64,000 nt of DNA from Gordionus sp. m RMFG-2023 (taxonomy: Eukaryota > Nematomorpha > Gordioida > Chordodea > Parachordodidae): contig NC_088775.1 in NCBI RefSeq assembly GCF_954871325.1, positions 65,945,561 to 66,009,560 of the forward strand, given 5' to 3'. The translations under genes and the position numbers were made by a program. A model generated the notes under the pieces. That model worked only from the letters and a program-made list of their open reading frames with translations, searched no databases and was not told where the DNA came from. Positions within the stretch are counted from its first letter, which is position 1. Every line of letters begins with the position of its first letter. Positions 34,692 to 46,690 of this stretch are shown piece after piece.

Positions 34692-36329
34692 ATGAGATAT
34701 AATTCTCATAAAAGCCGGGTTTATAACCGAAATTTTTTTATTCATGATGATAAAAATAATAAAGATTCTAATGATTTTAAATGGGAGGAATATCCTAAGG
34801 GTATTGTTAAATATTCCGATGAAAGGAATATTAATACTTTCAGATGGGAAAAATATCCCAGTTATTTGGCAAAAAGAAAAATGAATATGGTTACGGAACC
34901 ACTAAATTCCGAGTTGAATTTATGTTCAAATGAGAATTCTCATGAAACTGATGTTTCAAATGGGATTAATATTGATCAGTCAATTAAAACATATGATATT
35001 TTAATGACTGAGAGATTAGTCGAACCTCGTCCTTGTCCAAGAGTTATCGTAAGAGTTGACTCGAGGGATATTGACATGTTGTTCGACACAGGGGCTAGCA
35101 TTTCTATAATGTCTCGAAGAAATTGTGTTAAGTATTGGCCTAAAGGTAAGCTTGAGAAAGAATCTATGTGTGTCAGACAATTTGATGGGTCTGAGATAAT
35201 AGTTTTGGGAAAAACTAAATTGGGCGCAATTCTTCATGATACCACATTTTTCCTAGATTTATGGGTAGTAAAGAAAGATGTGGAAACCATCATGGGGTGG
35301 GATTGGATTGTTCAGTTAGGTCCTTTTAGTAATTATTGGAATATTTTTGCCCTACATAATGGTTCGGCCATAATTAACCCGAAGGACCAAAATATTGCTT
35401 ATAACGCTCGAAAAAATATCCGTGAAATAGAAGGGAAGGATTTAACCATAAAACAAAATGATTCAACCCATAATTCTGATAGGTATGTAAAGTCCACGGA
35501 ATTAATGGTTGAAAACAACATTAGCATTGATAAAACCCCAGTGGTGGCTATTGGTATTCCTGAATTACATAAAATGAGTGAAAATATATCTCGTTTAATG
35601 AAGAAGTATGAAATAATTTTCGAAGACAAATTAGGTTGTCTTAATGATTATCAAGTAGATATAAAATTAAGGGAAGGATTTGCACCTATTTTCCTAGCGT
35701 GTCGTCGAGTCCCTTTTGAATGGAAAAAGGAAATTGACGAAGAATTGGATCAATGGGTTAAAGATGGTATCATTGTTCCAGTGGAATATAATGTATGGGC
35801 AACCCCGTTGGTACCGGTTAAGAAATCAAATGGTAAATTGAGACTATGTGCTGATTTCAGAGTAACCGTTAATCGATGGGTAGTAGAGGTTAAATATCCT
35901 TTACCCAGAATTGAGGAAATTTTGGCCCAGTTGAAGGGAGCGAAATATTTTTCGAAGGTTGATTTTTCGTCAGCCTATTTACAATTACCTTTGAGGGAGG
36001 AGATTCGTAAATTATTGACGATCACGACTCCCAAAGGGTTGTTCGCTTTTTGTAGATTACCATTTGGGTTGAGTGTGTCAGCGCCTATTTGTCAGCGCAC
36101 CATGGCGTCCGTTTTCCAGGGACTAGAGGGTGTATTTTATTACATGGATGATGTGCTAATTACAGGGATAACGCCTGAGCAGCATAACCATCGTCTGGAG
36201 GAAGTTTTTAAAAGAATTCATGGTAAAGGCTTGAGAGCCAGCCAAGAAAAAAGCATTTTGGGTGTAATGGAGGTCGAATATTTAGGCCATCAAATAAATG
36301 GGATTGAGGTGAAGCCATTGCAAAAATGA
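34692..36329 (+). CDS. pol: Protease and reverse transcriptase part of pol (Ty3/Gypsy, 33-40 kb element)
   Basis: Reads through an aspartic protease with MLFDTGASISIM (active-site Asp at residue 132), which would cut the polyprotein, into a reverse transcriptase with fingers/palm motifs (LRLCADFRVTVN, KYFSKVDFSSAYLQLPL, FCRLPFGLSVSAP) and the catalytic YMDD (residues 484-487). It ends near the start of the thumb and connection region. The rest of pol follows at once downstream. As part of a retroelement it is described only by parts; the element has about two breaks overall. Confidence 0.9.
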   Translation: MRYNSHKSRVYNRNFFIHDDKNNKDSNDFKWEEYPKGIVKYSDERNINTFRWEKYPSYLAKRKMNMVTEPLNSELNLCSNENSHETDVSNGINIDQSIKTYDILMTERLVEPRPCPRVIVRVDSRDIDMLFDTGASISIMSRRNCVKYWPKGKLEKESMCVRQFDGSEIIVLGKTKLGAILHDTTFFLDLWVVKKDVETIMGWDWIVQLGPFSNYWNIFALHNGSAIINPKDQNIAYNARKNIREIEGKDLTIKQNDSTHNSDRYVKSTELMVENNISIDKTPVVAIGIPELHKMSENISRLMKKYEIIFEDKLGCLNDYQVDIKLREGFAPIFLACRRVPFEWKKEIDEELDQWVKDGIIVPVEYNVWATPLVPVKKSNGKLRLCADFRVTVNRWVVEVKYPLPRIEEILAQLKGAKYFSKVDFSSAYLQLPLREEIRKLLTITTPKGLFAFCRLPFGLSVSAPICQRTMASVFQGLEGVFYYMDDVLITGITPEQHNHRLEEVFKRIHGKGLRASQEKSILGVMEVEYLGHQINGIEVKPLQK

Positions 36330-38083
36330 AAAATATATTAAATTTGAAGCAGCCCAATAATAAGGCTGAAGTGCAGTCCTTTTTGGGTATGGTAAATTAC
36401 TATCATCGTTTTATAGAGGATTTTGCGAAGGTAGCTGCCCCGTTATATGAGTTATTAAAGAAAGGCGTTCATTTCGATTGGAAAGTAGAGCAAACAAGAA
36501 GCATTTGAAATTTTAAAGGGAAAAATTGGGGAAGAGCCAATTTTAGTCTGTTTCAACAATGATTTAGAAATTATTTTAGCGGTTGATGCCTCCAACAAAG
36601 GTGTTGGAGGATCCTTATTACATGTAATTGATGGTGTGGAAAGACCCATCCTTTTTTTTCCCGAGTTTTTAGGGATGTCGAAACGAGATATTCGGTGATT
36701 GAACAGGAGGCCTTGGCCGTGATTTTCGGTTTGACGAAATGCCGTGAATATTTGATTGGTAAAAAATTTGAAATTTTTACTGACCACAAGCCATTAATCC
36801 ACCTATTCCGAAAGGATAATAGGGAGTTAATGCTATCTCCCCGGTTACAACGTTGGTTGTTATTAGTGGGAAGTTTTAACGTGGAAGTTAGATATCGTCG
36901 GGGCAAAGAGAATCATTTGCCGGATATTTTTTCCAGGTTGGGTTCTGACTGTGCAGACCCGGAAATAAATATTAGTATAAGTGATAGAGAGAAGGCCTTA
37001 GTGCGTTCTCTGTCGTATATTTTAAAAGGAGGTCCTACCAATTGGGAGGATTTGAAAGCCAATACTGTGAATGACAAAGTGCTAGGTCAGATAAAATTAA
37101 GTCTAACAGGAGATAAACCTTGGAAAAACAAATATGATGCATATAAAAAAATACAGAAAGAATTATCAATTGTTGATGATTGTATTATGAGGGGAAACAG
37201 GGCCGTAATTCCTTATAAATTACGGAGTAAAATTATGAAATTATTGCACGCCGGTCATCAAGGTCGAGACAAGATGAAGTCTTGGGCTCTAGAATATGTA
37301 TGGTGGCCTGGTATGGGCAAGGATATTGAACGGATTACCAGGAAATGCGTTCCTTGTAATGCCTGTGCTCCTATACCCCGTAAAGAGGTAGGGCAAGTTT
37401 GGCCTAAATCAAGGAAGCCTTGGGAAAGTATCCACATCGATTTCTTTGATCTTGATAAAAAGACATATTTTTTAGTGGTAGACTCATATTCTAAATGGAT
37501 AGAATATGCATTAGTACATGGATACACCACAAAAATTGTTGTGAAAAAATTAAGAGAATTATATGCTCGGTTCGGTTTTCCGGACAAAATAGTGTCTGAC
37601 GGGGGTCCCGCCTTTGTCAGTGAAGATTTTAAACAGTTTTGTGTTGAGTCACAGACAGAACACATTCTAGCTCCACCATATCATCCCAGCTCGAATGGAC
37701 AAGCTGAGAGGATGGTAGCCATTGTTAAAAATTGGATCAAAAAGGCTGGAGCCCATAAAGAGGAGGCTTACATGTCTCAATTATATTACCTCAATTCTCG
37801 TAATCGAGAGGGAGTTACGCCTGTCGAGTTATTTTTAGGTAGGCGAACACGGGGTCCTTTGGATTTCTTAAAACCAAAGAAGAAGACTATTACCTCAATG
37901 GAAGTAAAATTAGGAGTACGGTTTGCCGTGGGACAAAAGGTTTGGGCCCGATTGTTTGACAATCGGGCAACCAAATGGGAAAAGGGTCGGGTCATATTGA
38001 ACCGGGGTTCGAAATTAAGTGAAATTTTGTTAATAACAGGGGTGACCGTGATTCGGCATCACGATCATATGAGATTGGGATAA
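36330..38083 (+). CDS. pol: RNase H and integrase part of pol (Ty3/Gypsy, 33-40 kb element)
   Basis: Carries the end of the reverse transcriptase region (SFLGMVNYYHRFI), RNase H (IEQEALAVIFGL, FTDHKPLIHLF), the integrase zinc-binding HHCC module (LLHAGHQGRDK ... CVPCNAC, about 37240-37370) and the DDE core: Asp in ESIHIDFFDL, Asp in IVSDGGPAF and Glu in SNGQAERMV. It closes with a GPY/F-like tail (VGQKVWARLFD ... VTVIRHHDHMRLG) and no chromodomain. Integrase would insert the cDNA, consistent with the 5-bp duplication at the ends. Part of the element with about two breaks. Confidence 0.85.
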
Positions 38084-39708
38084 ATAAGAAGCGTCTTAAT
38101 TTTTTTTTGGGGGTTCATATGAGTTCGGCTTCCGAATATATTTAGTCGTATTGAAAATAGGTCAATATAGACGGATTGTTGGTCAATTTCAGTTAAAATC
38201 ATAGTTCAATTTAGACGAGTTTAATAAAATCGGGTTCTGAATATATTTGGTCATATTAAAAATAGGTCAATATAGACGGGTTTAATAAATTTGGCAACAT
38301 GGTAATGGTATGGAAAGTTTTCTTCGGTTTGGTTAGTTAAGGAATGTTCTTTGTCTGTTTTGTTAAATGAAGATTTGTGTTAATGTTATCTTATATTAAA
38401 TAAAGTTTTATTTTCAATGTAATGAAAACATGTTTGTAGCAAGTTTTTTTTTAATGTAATGAAAAGATTGTGTTAATGTCATCTGGTATTAAATAAAGTT
38501 TTGTTTTCAATGTTATGAAAAGATGTTTTTATCTTTTATTAGATTAATAGAAAGTTTTGTTTTAAAGAATATTCAAATAGCCAGTGATTTTAAATGTGTT
38601 TCTGCCAGTTTTATGGTGTCAAAATTTTTCCTTACTTATTTTAAAAGTAGTAATGAATTATATTAACTTTGGGGGATTCGCGTGATTGATTTAGAGTGTT
38701 ATGTTATTTGTTTCACTTGGCGATCACACCAAGGGATATTGTGATAATATTATTGAGAAAATTGAAGCACATGGGAGAAATAGGTTTTATTTTTGTTATA
38801 ATGTATGCACCGCAAATAGTATACATTAATACATCAGACCATAATTTTTTTTGTAAAATATATTATAAGTTTTTTTTTTTAAATATTATAATAAATTTTT
38901 TTCAAAAAGTATTATAATAACTTTGTTCATACAAATACCCACTAGATCTCTATTCATAAAAATTTTGGTTAAAATTTTTAAGTAAAATTTTTATCAAACC
39001 AATGCTCATGACTTATCGTTTACTCCACCATTCCACCTTCCAGAGCAATTACTACCACCCGATTACAATGTATAACGTCAGTGTAGATAAATAGAGATCC
39101 AATCCCTTTACGATATGCCACGTCATTCAGGGAGCTACATTCCTCTACGTTGCCACTTTTTACATCTTGCCAGAAACAGGCTTTTTGAAACATTCGTCTT
39201 ATAATAATAACGTCTTAGTTATCCCAAAACTCCACAAAGGAATACCACCGTGCCACCAATGATGAATTTAGGCAATGAACATTCTTTATTACGAATGAAT
39301 ATCGCAGACAAAGAAAGATCGAAGTGGAAATCGAAGCAGATGATTTGACAAAGATTTTATTATCACCGACAAAACAAAATAATGTTGATGAAATATCGAT
39401 TGTCCCTTTCGAGTGGGGTGTTTCCCATAGTTATATTCACTATCACAAATGATCATTCACATTGAAATTAGCTATTTTTTTTGAAATATTTAAGGTAATC
39501 ATGATATTATTAAATTAACCAAATAAAATCGAAGGACTTTATAAAATTTTATAAATCTGTTATAGCAATTTAGTTGATCATGCAACCCCGTTATATATCG
39601 TCCATGTTTGTTCCAAAGTATATATACCGTGACATTTTTTTTTAAAATATATATATTGTTGTTTATTTGTGTGTTTATAGGCGTGCCACAGCCCATAAAG
39701 GGATGGCA
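38084..39708 (+). other. Long 3' non-coding region of the Ty3/Gypsy element
   Basis: About 1.6 kb between the integrase and the 3' LTR, long for this family. 38110-38290 contains a duplicated block around taggtcaatatagacgg, and 38390-38530 contains a second duplication around attaaataaagttttgtttt. 39000-39430 is GC-richer than its surroundings and coding-like in places. The purine-rich tract aaagggatggca (39697-39708) next to the LTR is the likely plus-strand primer. No envelope-like frame is visible. Confidence 0.7.
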
Positions 39709-40074
39709 TGTCGTAAACGATACTTATTTTAATAGAAATGTCAATCAATTTTTATAAATATATATATATTAGTTTTTAATTAATGAAATATCAGTCATTT
39801 CTGAAAAATAGGTTGTTAATTTTTTGTGAAAAAGAAATCATTATTTTTTTACTTGGTAATTTTTCATGATATTTTTTGTAATGATAAAAACTATGAAATT
39901 TAATAAAAAAGTGTTTCCTTATTTTATAATTCCGAATTTAACTCTTTAATTCAGTAGTGTGTCTTTTTGAGTTTATTTTTATATTAGAATTTAGTCTCTT
40001 TTTTTTATATAATTAATATTAAGTATTTTTTTAATCAAAACTTTCGATTAATAAGATAATTGTTGTTTTTGTCA
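39709..40074 (+). repeat. 3' LTR
   Basis: Starts TGTCGTAAACGATACTT and ends TTGTTTTTGTCA, immediately followed by the ataat duplication. It differs from the 5' LTR at about five positions in all. Confidence 0.95.
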
Positions 40075-40079
40075 ATAAT

Positions 40080-42272
40080 ATATCAAATATTATTTTTTAT
40101 AAAGTGAGTAATTAATTTATTTATCTTAATAAAAGTAAAATATAATTATAAAACTATTCATAAAATTAAATCATAAATTAAATAAAAAAATTAAAGCACA
40201 TTACAAACAGTGGAATATTATATGTCGTAGATTTGCCAGTATATCTAATTTTATCAATTATCATATGACAATCAAATAATTTTTACCAATATAGAATTAT
40301 ATATTTTACAGAAAACTATAAAATATTGATAAAGACATCAGAAAATATCTTTTAAAGACATTGTGGGATGAATAATATGAAGATCAATTTTTAATATCAT
40401 TTTTTATTTAAAATAAATAGATGGCGCGTTAAATAATTGAATGCAAATTGTTGCTATATTTATTATCAAGAGCATTGATTAGTAAAATTTGTTAAAATAT
40501 TAATTGTAATATATTCTCTAACTGTCAAATATGTCTGTAAAAGTATAATTTTATCTAGTATTTTGTAACTAATTCTATATAATAGAGGAATATCAACTAT
40601 ATGTTTACTTACTTTTTATAAATAAATTTTTTAAACTTGTTTTGTTTGGAATAAATTATTACCATGCTTTTATATTAATGTATATACAAGTAATTAATTA
40701 TATTTTATATAAACTAATAAATAAAAATATATTTAATATTTGTTCCAGGCTTATTTTTTTTATTAAAATTTACTTCCTATCTTGTAAAAATATTTTATGA
40801 CTATATAGACTAAGGTAACCGGCGAAGGCCGGGCAAAAGCTCGCCGTAGGCCCGCCCAAAAGGAGTCTGGGAGCGAAGACCCAGTATTGTAATCCCCCCC
40901 CCACCTTAGGAAAATCCTGCCTACGCCTATGTGAGTATTAATGTTTTAACTAGATGCACTTAACCATATCTTGTATATTAGTTATTATTTTTTTAACATC
41001 AGAATAATCAGATTATTCTAAGGTATAATGATATCTTTTGCTAGCTTTTCAGTTGTATGTTATATACAATGATATATATAACATTTTTAAATTTTGGTCA
41101 CTCCAAATAATTAATTGTTAATTTTTTAAAGATAATTTTTGATATATAAAATAAATAAGATGACAATAAATTAGGAAATTTAGAATGATTGAGAAAAGAA
41201 TAAATATATATAATAAATTATGTATGTCTTATTTTAAAGGTTATTTGGATACTTTAGCTTTTACCTTGAGATAAGCTATTTTATAAAATTGAAACACTCA
41301 ACAATCCCTAGCCTAGCAAGCTTCAAATTTCCAAACAATTGCATATTTTTTATATAAATTTTTTATTGAATATATTATGTTAAAATTTATAAATTATCTT
41401 TTGATATAATTTTTTTTAAATTAATAAAGTTAAAAAAATAATATATTCTTATGAAGCCAGGCCAAAGCTCAAGTACTTTGGGCTCAATAATGTTTTTAAT
41501 TAATTTACCAAATTAATATAATTTTAAAAATTTGTGAACCATTTGGAAAATAAATATACCAATTTCTAACAGACTTCTTGAGATTTTCTTATGGTTCTTC
41601 AGGGTTTCTGGATTGGTGGCCCATCTTTTGTCTGAATTAGACATAGTACTAGGTTTGGCTACATTTCTAGATAAAAAATTGATCCATAATTTTTTAAATT
41701 ACTTCAAACTGGTCAAATTTATATATTTTAACAAAATTTTTGCCTTTAAAAAATTCATTACAAATTTTAACATTTTAGTGAATATTATTTAGTGGCAATT
41801 TTTATTATTTAAAAAAAAATGATAATCATGTTATATGCTAAATTTTTAATATCATTTTTGAGTTGATGATTTAAAAGGATTAATTCAGATTTAGAAAAAT
41901 AAATCTCTCTATAAATATGGGAAAATTTGTACACGATAATAATTGGTGTACATGTTGTAATGAAATGGATATAAAAAATGGGCATGATTAAAAATATATC
42001 TTTATATATAGTATGCTTATAATATATAATTCTCAAAATAGAGTAAATATAAAGAAATATGCATAAAAACTAGACAAATACAATCAACTAAATGCTTTTA
42101 TTAAAAAATATCAAGATTTGTAATTAATTTTCAAACAACATTAACAAAATGGGATCCAAAATTGTTAATATAAAAATTTTGGTCAAATTTTTTTATATTT
42201 ACATCATCATATTTAAATTGCAGCTACATTTGCCAGCAAGGTGAAGCTCCATACTTAGCATATGCTTATTGG
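40080..42272. other. AT-rich spacer with one GC-rich island
   Basis: No genes recognised. At 40815-40905 lies a GC-rich island with ggcgaaggccgggcaaaagc, ggcccgccc and gggagcgaagaccca, followed by a C-run. It resembles the GC words at 12.4-12.9 kb and is probably a repeat end. The rest is A/T-rich with chance frames. Confidence 0.55.
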
Positions 42273-43637
42273 TAGTGTTGTTAAAAAGTCGAGTTCACCC
42301 GACTCAGAGTCTGAGTCGTAACTTAAGTCGACTAGAGGACGAATATTTCGAATAGGTGTATAATATTATTTTTGTTACAATTAATTTGTGGTTTTCATGC
42401 AAAAATTTTAAGCAAAATTTGAATTGATAAGAATTTAAAATCTTCTTTTTTAATAAATTTTTTTGTGAATTATTAATTTTTTAGTTGAAATCTTTTAGTT
42501 GAAATCTTTTATGGGTTTATTTTTATCATTTTTGAAAAATTATCTATTTTTTTAAAGTATATTAAAAGAACTAGTTTAAATAATTTATAGATATTTATAT
42601 TAAATTTTTATGTTAATTTACATGATCGTCTTATAATATTTTAATGTGACAATTGTCATGATATTTTTTAACATTTTTGAAATTTTTGGTACAAAAGGGT
42701 AAAAATATAATTTATATTATAAATATGTTAAATTATAAATTCAATGATGATATTTCCTTTGTAAAATTGACAAATATCATAATCTGTATTTTAAAACATA
42801 TTAGTTTATTTTTGACGCTAATGGATAAAGATATAGATTGTAAATATGTTAAATTAAAATTTAAGTGAAGATTTCCCCTAGATAAGTGACAATTGTCATA
42901 ATCGTTATTTTTAAAGTTTTTTGAATTTTTTTAAAGAATATGGGTAAAAATATATGTTGTAAACATGTTAAATTAAAATTTCAGTGAAGATGTACCATAG
43001 AAAGTGACAATTGTCATAATCGTTATTTTTGAACTTTTTTGAATTTTTTTAAAGTAAATAGGTAAAAATATATAATGTAAATATGTTAAATTAAAATTTC
43101 AGTGTAGATGTACCATAGAAAGTGACAATTGTAATAATCGTTATTTTTGAATTTTTTAAAGTAAATCGGTAAAAATATATATTGTAAATGTTAAATTAAA
43201 ATTTCAGTGAAGATATACCATATAAAAGTGACAATTGTCATAATCGTTATTTTTGAACTTTTTTGAATTTTTTTAAAGTAAATAGGTAAAAATATATATT
43301 GTAAAAATGTAAAATTAAAATTTCAGTGAAGATATACCATAGAAAAGTGACAATTGTCATAATCGTTATTTTTGAACTTTTTTGAATTTTTTTAAAGTAA
43401 ATAGTTAAAAATATATAATGTAAAGATGTTTAAATAAAATTTCAGTGAAGATGTACCATAGAAAAGTGACAATTGTCATAATTGTTATTTTTGAACTTTT
43501 TTGAATTTTTTAAAAGAAAACTGGTAAATATATATATTGTAAACATGTTAAATTATAATTTTAGTGAAGATACCACAGAAAAGTGACAATTGTCATAATC
43601 GTTATTTTTGACTTTTTTGTTAAAACGAGGTGACTTA
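42273..43637. mobile_element. Possible hAT-like unit holding a tandem array
   Basis: The left end TAGTGTTGTTAAAAAGTC resembles the TIR at 17003. The reversed sequence ending near 43625 (GTTTTAACAAAAAAGTC) is similar. No target duplication is found, so the unit is tentative. It begins with an inverted word set (gactcagagtctgagtc). No transposase. Confidence 0.3.
42646..43615. repeat. Tandem array, about 118-bp unit with a 12-bp palindrome
   Basis: Each unit starts gTGACAATTGTCAtaatcg; unit starts are at about 42646, 42886, 43004, 43122, 43228, 43347, 43466 and 43583, mostly 117-119 bases apart. The unit then reads ttatttttgaacttttttga, aaagtaaataggtaaaaata and ttaaattaaaatttcagtga. The first interval is longer and more diverged. 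TGACAATTGTCA is a perfect palindrome retained in nearly all units. Confidence 0.9.
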
Positions 43638-43639
43638 GC

Positions 43640-44690
43640 CTACGCCCGTTTATCTTATTAGGCGAGGAGGAGAGCACACTTTTTAATTACATAACCATTT
43701 AAATTTTAAAGTAAGGAGATTGATTTGTAAATCTACACGTATAAATAAATTTCTTGATTTGAAAACTATTTAAATAAAAAAAAAGATTAAGTTTTGTTAA
43801 TTTGTTAGTTGTGTACCCCCAGACCCGTGGTTTGAATCTAAAAATTGACTAAACCAGCTCTGATCACGAGCCTCTGGAAAAGACCCGGGTTCACACACTT
43901 AATCGCCACGCCTAAAAAATGCGAACATGTATTTTCTTTAAAAAATATTACAAAACGATACCGAATTTGTTATTATTTATATAAAGTATTTAAGAATAAA
44001 TGTGGGAGTTAGGGGGGGGGGATTAACTAAACCTTTCTTCGCAAAATCGATTTTCATGATTCTTCCTCAAAAAATCTTTTCTCGCAATTGATCAGAAGTA
44101 CCATGTTTTCTTTATAAGTCAAAACAAATCTTTTCCTCTTTTAATAAATTTTTTCAAAAAGGTAAAAACATAGCCATTCATGGCACATTTCCCCTATAAT
44201 GTCAATATTATTTTTAATTTCATATAATAAAATATCGAATCCCTGGGAAAACCCCCCGAAAAATCCTCGGAATAAAAACCTCTTGTTAGGACCTAATAAT
44301 ATCGGTATATTTTTATTTGGATTTAATAAAGTATAGGCAAATTAGTATTTTAGAAAAATTTATTTTAGAAATATAATTTAATAATAAATTTTTTTAGGCC
44401 TCAATTTATTACTTAATGATTACCCATATACCCTCCATAAAAAATGCTGATGTTTAAATTGCTACTGGGACAAAAAAATACCCCATGTATTACTAATTTT
44501 CGTAAAAATTATTTGCTATAGTAATAAATACAATATCCTTCCTTAATTACTATATTAAGTAGACTAAATTTGACAAAATTTGCAATAAGATCTGTTTTAG
44601 TTGAAAAATCATTATGTATATACAAATTTAATAATTTAGAATAATAATTATATCGGTTGACATCAAATAAAGGTGAAAATCGCCCTCATA
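43640..44690. other. Spacer, no recognised gene
   Basis: AT-rich, with a G-run near 44013-44021 and a short stretch (43815-43905) containing ggtttgaatct and acccgggttcacac that faintly recalls pol III promoter words. No tRNA fold could be made. Confidence 0.4.
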
Positions 44691-44699
44691 AAATATAAT

Positions 44700-45240
44700 C
44701 TGGAAGGCTTTGCACCCTATCACGGTATTCCTCGCAAAGTTTCTTTAACCGAATCTGAGTATTATAACTATGCGATTTTGTTTTGGTGTCCAACTACCTA
44801 CACGCCATCGTTCAAGTTTGGTTTCATCGGCAGCAACCTCGGATTTCATTTTATTAATCAATACCCAAATTGATGGGCGTTTATTCCCAACCAGATATGA
44901 AAAATGATGATCCCAACCTTCGCATTGATTATTTGTGGGTTCTTCATCAGATAGGATGTTGTCATTCACGTTCCAAGTTTCTGGAGGAAATCAATCGAGG
45001 CCCAATTCGACATGTCTGGGATTGAGAATTGCTTCTTGTGACCTCCCTTGACTCCATTGATGTAATTTTTATCGAAATATTCAAGAATATCTTTATCATT
45101 GGTCGGAGTAAATGATCTCAGGAATGCCATTCCATTAAGAAGCTTAGGGCTTCACCGGTTCTGTATTGGCTTTCCAGACCTAGCTTTTGTAGTTTTCTAT
45201 GGGTACTTTGACACAAATGGTAAATCATCCCCTGATTATA
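44700..45240 (-). pseudogene. MULE transposase C-terminal fragment
   Basis: The minus strand encodes the end of a Mutator-like transposase: YFDKNYINGVKGGHKK, then PETWNVNDNILSDEEPTNNQ, CEGWDHHFSYLVGNKRPSIW and VLINKMKSEVAADETKLERW. This matches the family block 'WNVYD-x-x-x-x-x-x-x-RTNN-x-x-EGWH ... HPS-x-WK-x-I', which lies after the DDE core. Shifts separate the pieces and the upstream catalytic part is missing. It is a different subfamily from the MULE copies at 26.3 and 50.9 kb. Confidence 0.75.
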
Positions 45241-46139
45241 ATATGATCCCCTAATTGAAAAAACAAATAAAAATAATTTAACATATTAATGATCATACCA
45301 ATGACAGCTTTAACCTCGCTCATAGCAAATTTTTCGAAATCCATGCATATATATAATGGATCAGGAAATAAATCCCTTTCTTGACATTTAGATAATATTA
45401 TTTCGAAATTTTTTCGTAAGATTTTGTGTTTTTTTGGGGGGGGGGGGGTACTGATATATAATAGCAGAAAAATTTTTGGGGACATCAAATTTCCACCCAT
45501 ATTAATATAATATGCCATAAGCACTCACTTATAAATTTATTTATCAAAATTAATTATTCCTAGGCTATACTAAAAAAATTAAATGAAAATTGAGAAGAAA
45601 AAAATTGAGAAAAGATCCGAAAAATAAAGATTAAAATAGAAAATAAATGACCAATCCCTCCCCCGTCTCTCTCTCCCATTGTTATTTAAAATTTGTAACA
45701 ATAGCAAGATTTTTTGGTTCTTTATATTATTTCAATTTAAAATGTATTATTTATATATTTACTCTTAAATTTCAATGATTATAGCGCCTCTATGGCACCA
45801 GTAAGTTTTTTTAAAAAAAAATTCTTATTTAATAAATGGTTCAGTCTCAACGCAACACCCTTACTAAAAATTTCATAATTTAGTAAGCATAAAAAATTTT
45901 CGATTTAAATTATGATCAAAATTTTTTTTATTATTTACTCATATTATTTATCATTATCATGCAAAATGAATCCAAATTTTTTGTGTTCAAAAGCGTTCCT
46001 ATTTTTTTTTAAATTACCATTTAAAAAAATTTAAAATAACAATATTTATTTTTTTTTTAATGTTTTTTTTTATATGTATTACATGATTTTTAAATAAAAG
46101 AATTAAGATAATATATAATTTTTACTTTGATAAATCTCA
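45241..46139. other. AT-rich spacer
   Basis: Contains a G-run at about 45436-45448, a C/T-rich stretch near 45655-45680 and long T-runs near 46000-46070. No gene or terminal repeat identified. Confidence 0.5.
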
Positions 46140-46690
46140 TTTTAAACCTTTGCGCAAATAAACAAGAATATCTTTTAGTTCAATCTCCACTAAAAGTTCT
46201 CATACAACTAATATTAAAAACGATCCTAATTTTTCTTCGTCTATATTATTTCTCAGCCTATTTTTTATAATTTACTAAATGTTCTCTCGCAATTAACTTG
46301 AGTAAATGATAAAGAAATGTATTCATATGTGAAAAATAAATTTCTTTTAAGAATTTCATACAGGCATATTAAACAATTGTTACATTTATTATCACAATTC
46401 ACATTCTGAGTTATTATCTTATTCTACTTTTTCATTAGACTCCTCACCTGCTCATACGATATCATCGTCCGTTTCATTTAATTCTGCTATTAAATCTTTG
46501 AATTCACAGGCAAATGAACACAATTCGTTACGTTATTTAACATTCAATATATTTGTTGTGTCACTTTTTCCAAGGCCTTTTCAGAAATACCTTTACTATT
46601 ATTTTTATCAAAATGCCTAGGATAATATTGCACATTCAAAATAAACTCTCTTTTTGCACAAAACCATTCTGATGTTTATAATTTGATCCC
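46140..46690 (-). pseudogene. hAT transposase C-terminal fragment
   Basis: The minus strand reads FILNVQYYPRHFDKNNSKGI and SEKALEKVTQQI (about 46560-46660), then, nearer 46150-46300, VNCERTFSKLKNRLRNI-like text followed by EEKLGSFLIL. This is the 'S-x-x-x-ER-x-FS-x-LK ... L' pattern of the hAT dimerisation domain. Interrupted by stops and shifts; no termini were recognised. Confidence 0.55.

Larger units (their letters stand above)
33250..40074 (+). mobile_element. Ty3/Gypsy LTR retrotransposon, young and nearly whole
   Basis: A 6.8-kb element bounded by LTRs of 364 and 366 bp and a perfect 5-bp duplication ataat (33245-33249, 40075-40079). Parts in order: 5' LTR, primer-binding region just after 33613 (ttggtgaccgag), gag with two CCHC knuckles, protease, reverse transcriptase, RNase H, integrase, a long 3' non-coding region, a purine-rich tract (aaagggatggca) and the 3' LTR. 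The LTRs differ by about three substitutions and two single-base length changes, so the insertion is recent. It looks close to whole, with about two breaks in pol. The enzyme order places it in Ty3/Gypsy. Confidence 0.95.

Noticed and set aside
37258-37665. 135-codon minus-strand frame
   Set aside because: Antisense shadow of the integrase coding region.
38084-39708. Possible envelope gene in the Ty3/Gypsy element
   Set aside because: No long frame, signal peptide or fusion motif is visible. Only short coding-like stretches occur.
40815-40905. GC-rich island as a possible structural RNA gene
   Set aside because: Its words recur elsewhere as repeat ends and no stable conserved fold is evident by eye.
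42265-43661. cttattgg/cttattag as a target duplication for the unit at 42273
   Set aside because: The sequence next to the right copy does not match the left terminal repeat, so the 7/8 match is probably chance.
43815-43905. Possible tRNA or SINE (ggtttgaatct, gggttcacac)
   Set aside because: No cloverleaf could be built and A- and B-box spacing does not fit.
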